A stretch of 64,000 nucleotides of DNA from NCBI RefSeq assembly GCF_050596425.1, contig NZ_CP192292.1:2666001-2730000 (forward strand), written 5' to 3'. The notes under the pieces were generated by a model. That model was not told the origin of the DNA. It searched no databases and saw only the letters and a program-made list of their open reading frames with translations. The stretch comes from G963665925 sp050596425 (GTDB taxonomy: Bacteria > Bacillota > Clostridia > Peptostreptococcales > Acidaminobacteraceae). This document shows positions 7,561 to 14,753 of this stretch, in pieces. The first letter of the stretch is position 1; each line of letters starts with the position of its first letter. The position numbers and the translations under genes are program-made.

Positions 7561-8466
7561 TTATATAATTCCCGACTCCACTTCTGATCCCACTAGGGTT
7601 TTACGAATGGACTGAATGGCATCTGTTATTTTAGCCGCTGTTTCCGGTTTGTTCATAGTGTAAATGTGAACCCCATCAATGCCCCAGCTCAATAAATCAA
7701 TAATTTGCTCGATGGCATATGCCGTTCCCGCTTCCTTCAGAGCCCTCGGATCGTGTTCATATCTATTGAGAATACGTAAGAATTTTTTTGGAAGTGTACA
7801 GCCGGACAGCTGCTGAATTCTCAGTATTTGAGACTTGCTCAAGACTGGAAGAATCCCTGCAATAATAGGTGTATTGATACCATGAGACTGACATTTTTCT
7901 GCAAATTTATAGAAGGTTTCGTTATCAAAAAACAACTGTGTGATCAGAAAATCAAGTCCTAGAGAGGCCTTTCTCTTAAGATTCCAAATGTCCTCTTCAA
8001 AGGACATGGCGTCTAGGTGGCCCTCAGGATAACAAGCACCGCCCACAGAAAAGTCCTTGTTCTGCTGGATATGCTTTACGAGGTCTGATGCGTATTTGAA
8101 ATCATTTGGTAGTTGACTGGTCGGTATATCCTGAGGAATATCCCCTCTAAGTGCCAGAATATTTTCAATGCCTTGTTCCTTGAGCTCAGCCAGGGTTTCA
8201 TTCACTTCCTGGGTCGTTGAGGTCACACAGGTTAAATGGGCAATGGTTTCAATTTCATACTCCTTTTTGATTCTAGAAGCTATTTCAATTGTCGTGTCTT
8301 TTGATGTTCCCCCTGCGCCATATGTCACTGATATAAAGTCTGGGTCTAGGGGTTTTAAGGCTTCAATTGTTTTAAAAATGCCTTCAATATCCATGTTTCG
8401 CTTTGGAGGAAACACTTCAAATGATATTGTTGGTTTCTTTTGTTCTAAAACTTCTTTAATTTTCAT
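7561..8466 (-). CDS. metF: 5,10-methylenetetrahydrofolate reductase
   Basis: 301 residues, the usual length of bacterial MetF. The TIM-barrel FAD enzyme reduces methylene-THF to methyl-THF, which supplies the methyl group for methionine or the reductive acetyl-CoA route. Visible motifs are SFEVFPPK at the N-terminus, FISVTYGAGGTSKDTT, LALRGDIP, VGGACYPEGH and FLITQLFFDN. It is the last gene after the DUF39, NIL-ferredoxin and UPF0280 genes on the same strand, so the SAM riboswitches upstream probably control it too. A 150-bp gap with a T-rich direct repeat separates it from the UPF0280 gene. Confidence 0.97.
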   Translation of the reverse strand: MKIKEVLEQKKPTISFEVFPPKRNMDIEGIFKTIEALKPLDPDFISVTYGAGGTSKDTTIEIASRIKKEYEIETIAHLTCVTSTTQEVNETLAELKEQGIENILALRGDIPQDIPTSQLPNDFKYASDLVKHIQQNKDFSVGGACYPEGHLDAMSFEEDIWNLKRKASLGLDFLITQLFFDNETFYKFAEKCQSHGINTPIIAGILPVLSKSQILRIQQLSGCTLPKKFLRILNRYEHDPRALKEAGTAYAIEQIIDLLSWGIDGVHIYTMNKPETAAKITDAIQSIRKTLVGSEVESGII

Positions 8467-8617
8467 AGCCGTTACATCCTTCCATTACATCCTCTTATTT
8501 TTCTATATTTATAGTGTTCAAGTTTAGATCATCTTTCCCTTGATCTATTCTGTTTTACTTTTCTGTTTTACTTTTCAATTCTGTTTTTCTATGCGAGTTT
8601 TGCCCCGATTTGCCCTG

Positions 8618-9376
8618 CTAGCAAAGTTCGACCTGGCCCCAAGCCCCCAGCTTATCACCAACAATGAACAAGACGCCGTCTATACCTTCTATTTGACGTG
8701 CGACAGCAATGCCTCTTTCAATATCTGTATCTTCTTGAATCAAATTGCCAAGAGACGTTGCCGTCGCATCTGCCAGGCACGTGTCCTTACTTATAACAAC
8801 GACAGCATCAGCCTTTCCAAAACTAAGCGAATGACCGACCGTCCCAGATGATGTGCATATCCCGCAAGGGGTCATTTCTGGTTTTATCTTTATGGCCAGC
8901 TTTTCACTTAGGGGGGATTGACCTGCGTGAACCAGGATTCTTCTCTCCTTTGTCGTTTTAAGGTAGATATCTCCACCATTTTCAATAAAAATATCTGTTA
9001 GGCTTTCATTTTCACTGAAGAGTCTTTGGCCTATATACTCTGAAACCGCCCCTGCCACAGCTGCCATGGGTCCCACCCCTGCTCGCCTGGCAGCATGATA
9101 CATTTTCAATACTTGAGGGTGCAAGTCTTTTGGGGTTTGTTCAAAGGTTATCGGTTCAAGACTTTTCTCAAAGTTCGGGTGTTTTTCAATATGAGCATTT
9201 AAAAGATCCCGAATCTCTCTTAAATGACCATCCGCTTTATCAACCACATTGACATTTGAGTAAATTTGAAGATCGGATTCATTTTGAATAATGGTTTGCT
9301 CAATGAGGTCATGACCACTTGTCTTGTATCTATATGTCCTTTCCTGATAAAGGGCGTTTTGTCGTTTATTTGACAC
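8618..9376 (-). CDS. UPF0280 family protein (ApbE-like fold)
   Basis: 252 residues matching the UPF0280 family, which is related to the FAD-binding ApbE flavin transferases. Marks are GVGPMAAVAGAVSEYIGQ, IENGGDIYL, PCGICTSSGTVGHSLSFGKADAVVV and a DTCLADATATSLGN segment. UPF0280 genes are commonly found beside DUF39 and NIL-ferredoxin genes. The biochemical role is not established, and a flavin- or Fe-S-linked step in sulfur assimilation into homocysteine is my inference. The GTG start at 9376 overlaps the ferredoxin gene by 11 bp with GGTGGGA ahead, so translation is coupled. Confidence 0.85.
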   Translation of the reverse strand: MSNKRQNALYQERTYRYKTSGHDLIEQTIIQNESDLQIYSNVNVVDKADGHLREIRDLLNAHIEKHPNFEKSLEPITFEQTPKDLHPQVLKMYHAARRAGVGPMAAVAGAVSEYIGQRLFSENESLTDIFIENGGDIYLKTTKERRILVHAGQSPLSEKLAIKIKPEMTPCGICTSSGTVGHSLSFGKADAVVVISKDTCLADATATSLGNLIQEDTDIERGIAVARQIEGIDGVLFIVGDKLGAWGQVELC

Positions 9377-9788
9377 TCAGTCCCACCTCATTTGTTATGG
9401 CTTGCAAAGGACAAGCCTGGATACAAAGATTGCACCCCACACATCTGTTGTCTTCATAAGTTAATTTCCAACCAGTTTCATGGCCTATTCGAAGTGCTTT
9501 AGAACCACATACAGCTGTACAAAGACCACAATCAACACATTTATTCTCATCTCTTTGTATGGTGCTTTTTATAAAATCTGCCTCAATGCCCACCTCTTCT
9601 AAATACTCAAAGGCTTTTCCTATTTGGTCAGATTGTCCTTCAACCTCTGCCAGCATATGGCCTTGTAGATTTATATCAATAGATGCCTTTAGAATATTAA
9701 CCTTTAGACCATAATTAGCTATGAGTTCATAAATCACAGGCTCCTGTGACTGGGATGCTGGAAAATTTATAATGAATTTTGTCTTCAT
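9366..9788 (-). CDS. NIL domain-ferredoxin (homocysteine formation)
   Basis: 140 residues. The N-terminal half (about 1-75) is a NIL domain, the small-ligand-binding fold seen in methionine ABC ATPases. The C-terminal half carries two 4Fe-4S motifs, CVDCGLCTAVCGSKAL and CVGCNLCIQACPLQAI. In methanogens such as Methanosarcina a NIL-ferredoxin works with a DUF39 protein to make homocysteine from aspartate semialdehyde and sulfide, and the gene order here is the same. The ATG at 9788 follows GAGGAGGC, two bases after the DUF39 stop. Confidence 0.9.
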   Translation of the reverse strand: MKTKFIINFPASQSQEPVIYELIANYGLKVNILKASIDINLQGHMLAEVEGQSDQIGKAFEYLEEVGIEADFIKSTIQRDENKCVDCGLCTAVCGSKALRIGHETGWKLTYEDNRCVGCNLCIQACPLQAITNEVGLSVK

Positions 9789-9790
9789 AT

Positions 9791-10954
9791 TTATGCCTCC
9801 TCACTTGTATCAACCAGTGGACCAACGCTGGATTTACGCGGAAGCAATTCCACGGGCTTTTGAAGTTCGAATGATCCATCAATGATTTTTTCTTTTAGGA
9901 CTTGTGCAATTTCACGAGACCGACTCAAACTGGTAATTGGAGAGGTTTTCACTTTTGTACCATTCACATCAATCTGTCCAGATTTAAGTTCAGCATAACT
10001 GACCCTGGCAACCACAGGTTTAGGCCCCTTGGAGACAGAATAGTCAATTACATTTGTATAGATATCTTGGTCACGGATGGCACATCTTTTCAAAACATCT
10101 AAGTCCAGGACGGGTATAGGAATACCCACACCAACATACATAGTGCAGCCATATTTTTTAAAGACGCCTGGACGAATATACTTGGTATCCATATCCTTTA
10201 AATCACCAATGAGTGCGAGCGTTCCTCCTGTTCCCTTTGGAATATCATTTTCTGCACGTTCTGCTGAAGCGTTAAACTGCGTGCCTTTCCAGCTGACATA
10301 CCCCGTTGCGCCTCCAATAAATATCCGCGTTCCCACGCCAATCGTCCTATAAAGTGGATCGTTGAGTAAGGGACTGAGCTGGCCTGATGTCGAATAGGTC
10401 ACATTGCCATACTTTGCCTTAAGTGGTCCCATATATGTATAAATGATTTTATCTGACCCGTTTATAGCGGCATTATAATTTTGATAGCAATTTCTTGGAT
10501 TATACAAATAAGCCTCATTGAGAGAGTCAAGCTTTATCTCAGCTTCAGTCTTTTTATTCGGATAACAATCTGTTCCTTTGCCTGTTGCCTTTAGAAAAAC
10601 TGACTTCCCATCAATTAAATCGCATATAACATGGGCGCCTCCATAATCATAACCCTCTGACCTGGATTCCTGGGTTGCACCGATGTATGTGTCCACTGCA
10701 GCCAATCCACCATATGCTTCCACATCATTTAGAAATATTTTTTCCATACGTATGGCTGGACTGGTGTGACCAAAATTTAGAAAAGCCCCCGTCGAACACA
10801 TGGGTCCGAAAGTTGCCGTTGTCACCACATCCACTTTTTTTGCAGCTTCATCCAGCCCAATCTCATCTACAATGTCGATAATTTCTTCTGCGGTTACAAC
10901 AACGGCCTGTCCTTTTCTAATTCTTTCATTGATTTCTTCATAAGTTTTTGCCAT
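9791..10954 (-). CDS. Homocysteine biosynthesis protein (DUF39/HcyBio)
   Basis: 387 residues of the HcyBio (DUF39, PF01837) family. Marks are an N-terminal TTATFGPMCSTGAFLNFGHT segment with a conserved Cys, EAYGGLAAVDTYIGATQ, GYDYGGAHVICDLIDG, NPRNCYQNYNAA and GTRIFIGGATGYVSWKGTQFN. In archaea this protein, with the NIL-ferredoxin, forms homocysteine from aspartate semialdehyde. The C-terminal CBS domains found in some archaeal forms are absent. It is the first gene of a SAM-riboswitch-controlled operon, which supports a methionine role. The start follows GCAGGAGGCG. Confidence 0.92.
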   Translation of the reverse strand: MAKTYEEINERIRKGQAVVVTAEEIIDIVDEIGLDEAAKKVDVVTTATFGPMCSTGAFLNFGHTSPAIRMEKIFLNDVEAYGGLAAVDTYIGATQESRSEGYDYGGAHVICDLIDGKSVFLKATGKGTDCYPNKKTEAEIKLDSLNEAYLYNPRNCYQNYNAAINGSDKIIYTYMGPLKAKYGNVTYSTSGQLSPLLNDPLYRTIGVGTRIFIGGATGYVSWKGTQFNASAERAENDIPKGTGGTLALIGDLKDMDTKYIRPGVFKKYGCTMYVGVGIPIPVLDLDVLKRCAIRDQDIYTNVIDYSVSKGPKPVVARVSYAELKSGQIDVNGTKVKTSPITSLSRSREIAQVLKEKIIDGSFELQKPVELLPRKSSVGPLVDTSEEA

Positions 10955-10992
10955 AATACGCCTCCTGCTTCATTCGCCTGTTTCTTGATATT

Positions 10993-11016
10993 AAAAAAGC
11001 CCATCTAGAGATGGGC
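10993..11016 (-). terminator. Terminator of the second SAM riboswitch
   Basis: An 8-bp perfect stem GCCCATCT/AGATGGGC is followed on the minus strand by six T, directly after the gene-proximal SAM-I aptamer and 39 bp before the DUF39 gene. Confidence 0.85.
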
Positions 11017-11025
11017 TGCTTTTGC

Positions 11026-11124
11026 ATACTCATCTTCCGGTTTATACCGCTGGATTTAGCACCTTGCATTTCAGCAGGTTGCCGGACGTCACAGGGCCAG
11101 TCCCTCAGTCACTCTGGATAAGTG
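11026..11124 (-). promoter_or_regulatory. SAM-I (S-box) riboswitch, gene-proximal copy
   Basis: The minus strand carries the S-box core in order: ACTTATCCAGAGTG, CTGAGGGACTGGCCC, GACGTCCGGCAACC, AAGGTGCTAAATCCAGC and a closing GAAGATGAG. The P1 ends (ACTTATC/GATGAGT) pair. It is followed at once by a terminator, so high SAM should stop transcription of the homocysteine/metF operon. It is nearly identical in its core to the copy at 11219-11317. Confidence 0.95.
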
Positions 11125-11172
11125 TTCAATAATTGTAAATGAACCATTATTTAGTTTTCTTTAAAAAGCGAT

Positions 11173-11204
11173 ATAAAAAAACCTTCTGGGAATCCAGAAG
11201 GTTT
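11173..11204 (-). terminator. Terminator of the first SAM riboswitch
   Basis: A 10-bp perfect stem AACCTTCTGG/CCAGAAGGTT with a 4-base loop is followed on the minus strand by a run of T. It sits between the two SAM-I aptamers, so each aptamer has its own terminator. Confidence 0.88.
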
Positions 11205-11218
11205 GCTTGTAGGCTTAT

Positions 11219-11317
11219 TGCTCATCTTCCGGTCTTCACCGCTGGATTTAGCACCTTGCATTTCAGCAGGTTGCCGGACGTCATAGGGCCAGATCCCTCA
11301 GTCGCTCTTAATGAGTG
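11219..11317 (-). promoter_or_regulatory. SAM-I (S-box) riboswitch, promoter-proximal copy
   Basis: The minus strand shows the same S-box elements: CTGAGGGATCTGGCCC, GACGTCCGGCAACC, AAGGTGCTAAATCCAGC and GAAGATGAG, with P1 CTCAT/ATGAG. Transcription meets this copy first. Two complete aptamer-terminator units in series should give a steeper or lower-leak response to SAM. Confidence 0.95.
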
Positions 11318-11426
11318 TTTCAGTATATTTATTTAAAACATAGTATAATCATAGTTGATATGAAAGTCAAGGTGTTTTCTGAATATTTTTCACAAATCAG
11401 ATTCTTTGGCAAATCTAATTTGCAAT

Positions 11427-12377
11427 TTAGAATCGAATAAAGAGGGCCATGCTCAATAAAAGCATATAAACACCCACACAGACCAAGACTAGAGTTTGCT
11501 TATTGATTCGTCCTAGAACAACTCTATCCCTGTCTAGGGCCCCTTGCCCAGCGTCCCTAAATTTTCTATGCAGACTGTCTATTTCCATTTGCATATCGTA
11601 GAGACGACTTTCCAGTTTATCAATTGCCGAGGACTGCTCAATATCCTTAATGGTCTTTGATATAAGCTCTTCTTTAATTTTAAGAAGACTCTGGGTTTGC
11701 TTTGCATCAATATCATCTTTTTTCTCAATAATATTTTCAAGACGCCCAAGAAGCTCACTTTGTTCCAGATCCACAATTGTTTTTTCTACAAATGCTTTCT
11801 TAATCTGATCTATTAGCTCGGATTGCTGATCGTCAAGGTTGGCCTTCTCATTGAGCTGAGCTTCTATTGTGTTGATGAGCTCAGACTGTTTTTCATCAAG
11901 GGCCGCATTGGCATTTAAGTTTGTCTCTAAGGAATGAATCATATTCCTGTTTTTTTCACTCACCACTTGCTGGCGGAGTATATCTATTTTAATTTCTTTT
12001 AGAAGTTCCTTTTGCTTGGTCTCCCCAATTTCAAGACCTCTTGAAGATAAATAAACTTCATGTATGTATGCGTTTGCAAGCATTATGTCCTTTTGGGTCT
12101 TATCAGTGGAAGCGTCTTCTAAATGCTTGGCTATTTTACTTAAAGCAGAAGAGTCTGCTATGAACACAGAAATGACCTTCTCTACCAAATCTAATATACA
12201 GTCCGGTGTGGAAGCCTTTTTCAAGCAGGAATCAAGGGACTCCATAAGTCGGCTGTGTGGTCCCTCTTCAAGCCATTTCGGATCATTTATATGTGTGATA
12301 ATATCAATCAGGGCAGAAGCCACCCTATCTGCTTTCATACTGTATTCACTTTTAATAATTTTATATGTGCTATCCAT
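11427..12377 (-). CDS. Tail-anchored protein with 21-residue coiled-coil repeats
   Basis: 316 residues from the ATG at 12377, with GGGGGA seven bases ahead; the upstream in-frame ATG has no ribosome binding site. An N-terminal helical domain (about 1-130) is followed by six successive 21-residue repeats (about 140-260), most built as D-x-x-Q-S-E-L-I plus a helix ending in K/N, i.e. three heptads each. A membrane helix near the C-terminus (about 295-314) gives a tail anchor, so the bulk faces the cytoplasm. I do not recognise the family. A scaffold or spacer role is inference from the regular coiled coil. Confidence 0.75.
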   Translation of the reverse strand: MDSTYKIIKSEYSMKADRVASALIDIITHINDPKWLEEGPHSRLMESLDSCLKKASTPDCILDLVEKVISVFIADSSALSKIAKHLEDASTDKTQKDIMLANAYIHEVYLSSRGLEIGETKQKELLKEIKIDILRQQVVSEKNRNMIHSLETNLNANAALDEKQSELINTIEAQLNEKANLDDQQSELIDQIKKAFVEKTIVDLEQSELLGRLENIIEKKDDIDAKQTQSLLKIKEELISKTIKDIEQSSAIDKLESRLYDMQMEIDSLHRKFRDAGQGALDRDRVVLGRINKQTLVLVCVGVYMLLLSMALFIRF

Positions 12378-12626
12378 TTTCATTCCCCCACTAAAAGATG
12401 GTATTGATTCCAACTATATTATAGCAAAATAAATATGGTCTACAGATTAACATTTGATGAAATCTTGTCGTCTAAGTCATTGTTAAAATATTCACTTTTA
12501 TTTTTCTTTATTTTTCCTTATGTGGGCATTGTTTTTACATTTACAGCCTTTCTGTTTATCTGCGTATATTCAACGTATCATCCATGTTTTTACTCATTTT
12601 TTTAAATGTTTTTATTAGAAAATCTA
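12378..12626. other. AT-rich intergenic DNA
   Basis: Upstream region of the tail-anchored protein gene, very rich in T. I see no gene or clear structured element before the promoter at 12627. Confidence 0.4.
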
Positions 12627-12655
12627 TTGCTTTGTATACAAGTATATGTTAATAT
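12627..12655 (+). promoter_or_regulatory. Probable promoter of the 28-residue small protein
   Basis: TTGCTT and TAATAT are separated by 17 bp, about 48 bp before the small gene at 12703. Confidence 0.45.
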
Positions 12656-12702
12656 CAAGGTGACAAATCGTTAAACATATAACAAGTTGATCAGGAGGTT
12701 TT

Positions 12703-12789
12703 ATGACTCGAACAAAAATTGCTTATATCCTCCTATCGGTGACAATACTTGGTGTTGTTTGGTATTTCACAACCGTAACGTCACTGTAA
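12703..12789 (+). CDS. Very small membrane protein, 28 residues
   Basis: A 28-codon frame behind an excellent ribosome binding site (CAGGAGGTTTT before ATG). The product is a basic N-terminus (MTRTK) followed by one membrane helix (IAYILLSVTILGVVWYF) and a short polar tail. It has a plausible promoter 50 bp upstream and a terminator at 12896, so it looks like a self-contained transcription unit of about 270 nt. No family recognised. It could be a regulatory small membrane protein or a toxin-like peptide; nothing in the sequence decides. Confidence 0.5.
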   Translation: MTRTKIAYILLSVTILGVVWYFTTVTSL

Positions 12790-12831
12790 AGCATTTATCT
12801 AAGAACCAGAGTCCTTTTAATACACGTTGAT

Positions 12832-12851
12832 AACGTTCTTAATAGAACGTT
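12832..12851. repeat. 8-bp perfect inverted repeat
   Basis: AACGTTCT, TAAT, AGAACGTT. It lies in the 3' part of the small-protein transcript. The half sites face the wrong way for a Bacillus-type LexA box (GAAC-N4-GTTC). Confidence 0.4.
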
Positions 12852-12895
12852 TCATAATACCCCAATTTCTCAATACATGCTCCAGTAAAGCATAG

Positions 12896-12936
12896 AGAGA
12901 CTAGCTTCCCCAGCTGGTCTCTCAGCATTCTTTTTT
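12896..12936 (+). terminator. Intrinsic terminator after the small-protein unit
   Basis: An 11-bp stem AGAGACTAGCT/AGCTGGTCTCT with one G-T pair and a 5-base loop is followed by CAGCATTCTTTTTT. The U-run begins seven bases after the stem. Confidence 0.65.
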
Positions 12937-13101
12937 GGCCAGTTTTTATTCTAGTCTCTCTTTTTCAACCTCATTTTTAATCTCATTTTTAGGCTCTTTA
13001 ATAAGCTCTTCACAACCTTCTATTCAAGGGTCCAAACAATTGTACATATCCTGATCAGCCATTCTTTAATGAATTGAAAAGACCACATTTTCTAACACAA
13101 T

Positions 13102-13122
13102 CTGCCCAGGGGCAGTTTTTTT
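13102..13122 (+). terminator. Orphan intrinsic terminator
   Basis: CTGCC/GGCAG stem followed directly by seven T on the plus strand. No gene ends just before it, so it may close a short untranslated RNA from the 12940-13100 region or be a second stop for the small-protein unit. Confidence 0.6.
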
Positions 13123-13155
13123 ATTTTAAGCATGACAGCATTTTCTCATTTCGTA

Positions 13156-13184
13156 TTGAACTTCTCACACAAAAAAGATAATAT
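13156..13184 (+). promoter_or_regulatory. Sigma-70 promoter of the TtcA-like gene
   Basis: TTGAAC and TAATAT are separated by exactly 17 bp, giving a start of transcription about 75 bp before the ATG at 13267. Confidence 0.6.
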
Positions 13185-13266
13185 ATTCCTTGGAGTGTCA
13201 TTTAATCCATAGTAAAATTATATGATTATATTTGATCTTAACAATACCATTTACAAGGAGGCTGCC

Positions 13267-14133
13267 ATGTCAAAGCTTTCAGGCAGCGGTTGTGAAATTT
13301 TCATACCAGAAAATGAAAGACAATCGCTTAAAGATATTGAACGCAGTATTATTAAAAAGTTTCGAAAAGGCACTTGGACCAAGTTCATAAAAGCCATTAA
13401 GGAATATGAGCTTATTCAAGATGGAGATAAGATCGCAGTTGCCATATCTGGGGGTAAGGATAGTTTGCTCCTTGCGAAAATGTTCCAAGAGCTTCAGCGC
13501 CACGGGATGAAAAATTTTGAACTGGAATTCATATCAATGGACCCAGGTTTCAATAAAGCCAATAGGGATTTGCTAGAAGAGCACTGTGCCTATTTGAATA
13601 TACCGGTGAAAATATTTGATAAAAAAATATTCGAGGTCGTTGATGACATAGCCAACAGCTATCCTTGTTATTTATGTGCTCGGATGAGACGTGGTGCCCT
13701 TTATGCCTTTGCTAAGGAACACGGATGTAATAAGGTTGCACTAGGTCACCATTTTGATGATGTCATTGAGACGGTTATGATGAATGTCCTGTGTGCTGGA
13801 AAATTCATGACAATGATGCCTAAACTCAAGGCAAGCAATTTTGAAGACATGGAGCTTATTCGTCCCCTTTACTATCTCAGAGAGCAAGATATAAAAAAAT
13901 GGGCTTCTTGGAATGGTCTAAATCCAATGGACTGTGGCTGTGTTGTTGCCGCTAAAAAAACATCATCCAAGCGTCGCGAAGTTAAAGAACTTATCGCTAC
14001 ACTTGGTGAGTCATTCAAGGATGTGGAAAAGTCCATATTCCATTCCGCTAAAAATGTTCATATGGATGCCATCATTGGCTGGACAACAGAAGGGGAAAAA
14101 CACAGTTTCCTTGATGGGTATAATGAAGATTAG
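13267..14133 (+). CDS. TtcA/TtuA-family tRNA thiolation protein
   Basis: 288 residues from the ATG at 13267, chosen for the AAGGAGGCTGCC ahead of it. This is an ATP-pyrophosphatase of the PP-loop type: AISGGKDSLLLA near residue 75 binds ATP. The pair of cysteines in PCYLCARMRRG and the GLNPMDCGC motif match cluster or thiol ligands of TtcA/TtuA enzymes, which put sulfur on tRNA bases. GHHFDDVIETVMMN is a further family segment. The substrate base (C32 or another) cannot be fixed from sequence. The gene has its own promoter and a bidirectional terminator. Confidence 0.85.
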   Translation: MSKLSGSGCEIFIPENERQSLKDIERSIIKKFRKGTWTKFIKAIKEYELIQDGDKIAVAISGGKDSLLLAKMFQELQRHGMKNFELEFISMDPGFNKANRDLLEEHCAYLNIPVKIFDKKIFEVVDDIANSYPCYLCARMRRGALYAFAKEHGCNKVALGHHFDDVIETVMMNVLCAGKFMTMMPKLKASNFEDMELIRPLYYLREQDIKKWASWNGLNPMDCGCVVAAKKTSSKRREVKELIATLGESFKDVEKSIFHSAKNVHMDAIIGWTTEGEKHSFLDGYNED

Positions 14134-14171
14134 TTTCTAATTCTAACAGTTTGCCTTTAATTTATCTTAAA

Positions 14172-14212
14172 AAGGGCTATTGTCACTTAAAGCGACAATA
14201 GCCCTTAATCTT
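14172..14212. terminator. Bidirectional terminator
   Basis: A 13-bp perfect stem (14172-14184 with 14194-14206) lies between the convergent TtcA-like gene and the ornithine operon end, with T-rich and A-rich flanks. Confidence 0.8.
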
Positions 14213-14255
14213 ATTTAATTTGCTTTAAAGTTTGAAAAACATCCTTTAAAATAAG

Positions 14256-14717
14256 TTACTTTCTGCGAAATCTTGTAACAACTTCCTGAGCCATTTCACT
14301 TATGTCTCTTTCCCTTGATGAATCCACAACAATATCGCAAGAAACTCGATTCCAAGCGCTCAGCTGGGCATTTAACATCTTGACCACGACATCTGGTAAG
14401 TCTCCCTGCATCCTCGCTTCATATCGACTCTTTATGACATCTAGCGTTGCTGAGAATTTTACACATCTAACACCGTGAATGTTTAATAGATCATCTGCCT
14501 TGTCTGCATCATCTAAAATATAGATCATAGACTCACCTGATGCTGCATGTAATGTGTTTTCTATTCTCCTTAAGAATTGACGCCATGCCTCTTCTTCATC
14601 GCTTGACAGACGTAAATAGTCTTTTCCTGTGATAACCTGAATATTGTTTTTGGCTCGTATCAACTCTGCCACACTGGACTTGCCAGTACAGCACGCTCCC
14701 ATAAAAACAACAACCAC
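14256..14717 (-). CDS. Small P-loop nucleotide kinase-like protein
   Basis: About 153 residues. Walker A GACCTGKSS sits close to the N-terminus and a YILDDAD strand could be Walker B, as in small NMP/shikimate/adenylylsulfate-type kinases. A C-terminal Arg/Lys-rich helix ends the protein. I use the GTG at 14717, after GAGGTGG; a TTG at 14735 is possible. It is the last gene of the ornithine-fermentation operon, 36 bp after orr, so a link to ornithine metabolism or cofactor supply is possible, but I know of no such assigned role. Confidence 0.65.
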   Translation of the reverse strand: MVVVFMGACCTGKSSVAELIRAKNNIQVITGKDYLRLSSDEEEAWRQFLRRIENTLHAASGESMIYILDDADKADDLLNIHGVRCVKFSATLDVIKSRYEARMQGDLPDVVVKMLNAQLSAWNRVSCDIVVDSSRERDISEMAQEVVTRFRRK

Positions 14718-14753
14718 CCGGCCACCTCGTTTCAAACCCTTTCGTCGAAATAT

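Noticed and set aside
8168..8527. Plus-strand open frame over metF
   Set aside because: Lies antisense to a clear MetF and has no domain or ribosome binding site.
8499..8590. TTCTGTTTTACTT direct repeats between metF and the UPF0280 gene
   Set aside because: Short low-complexity T-rich repeat without dyad structure; no function can be supported.
12832..12851. LexA box
   Set aside because: Half sites are inverted relative to GAAC-N4-GTTC and no SOS gene is adjacent.
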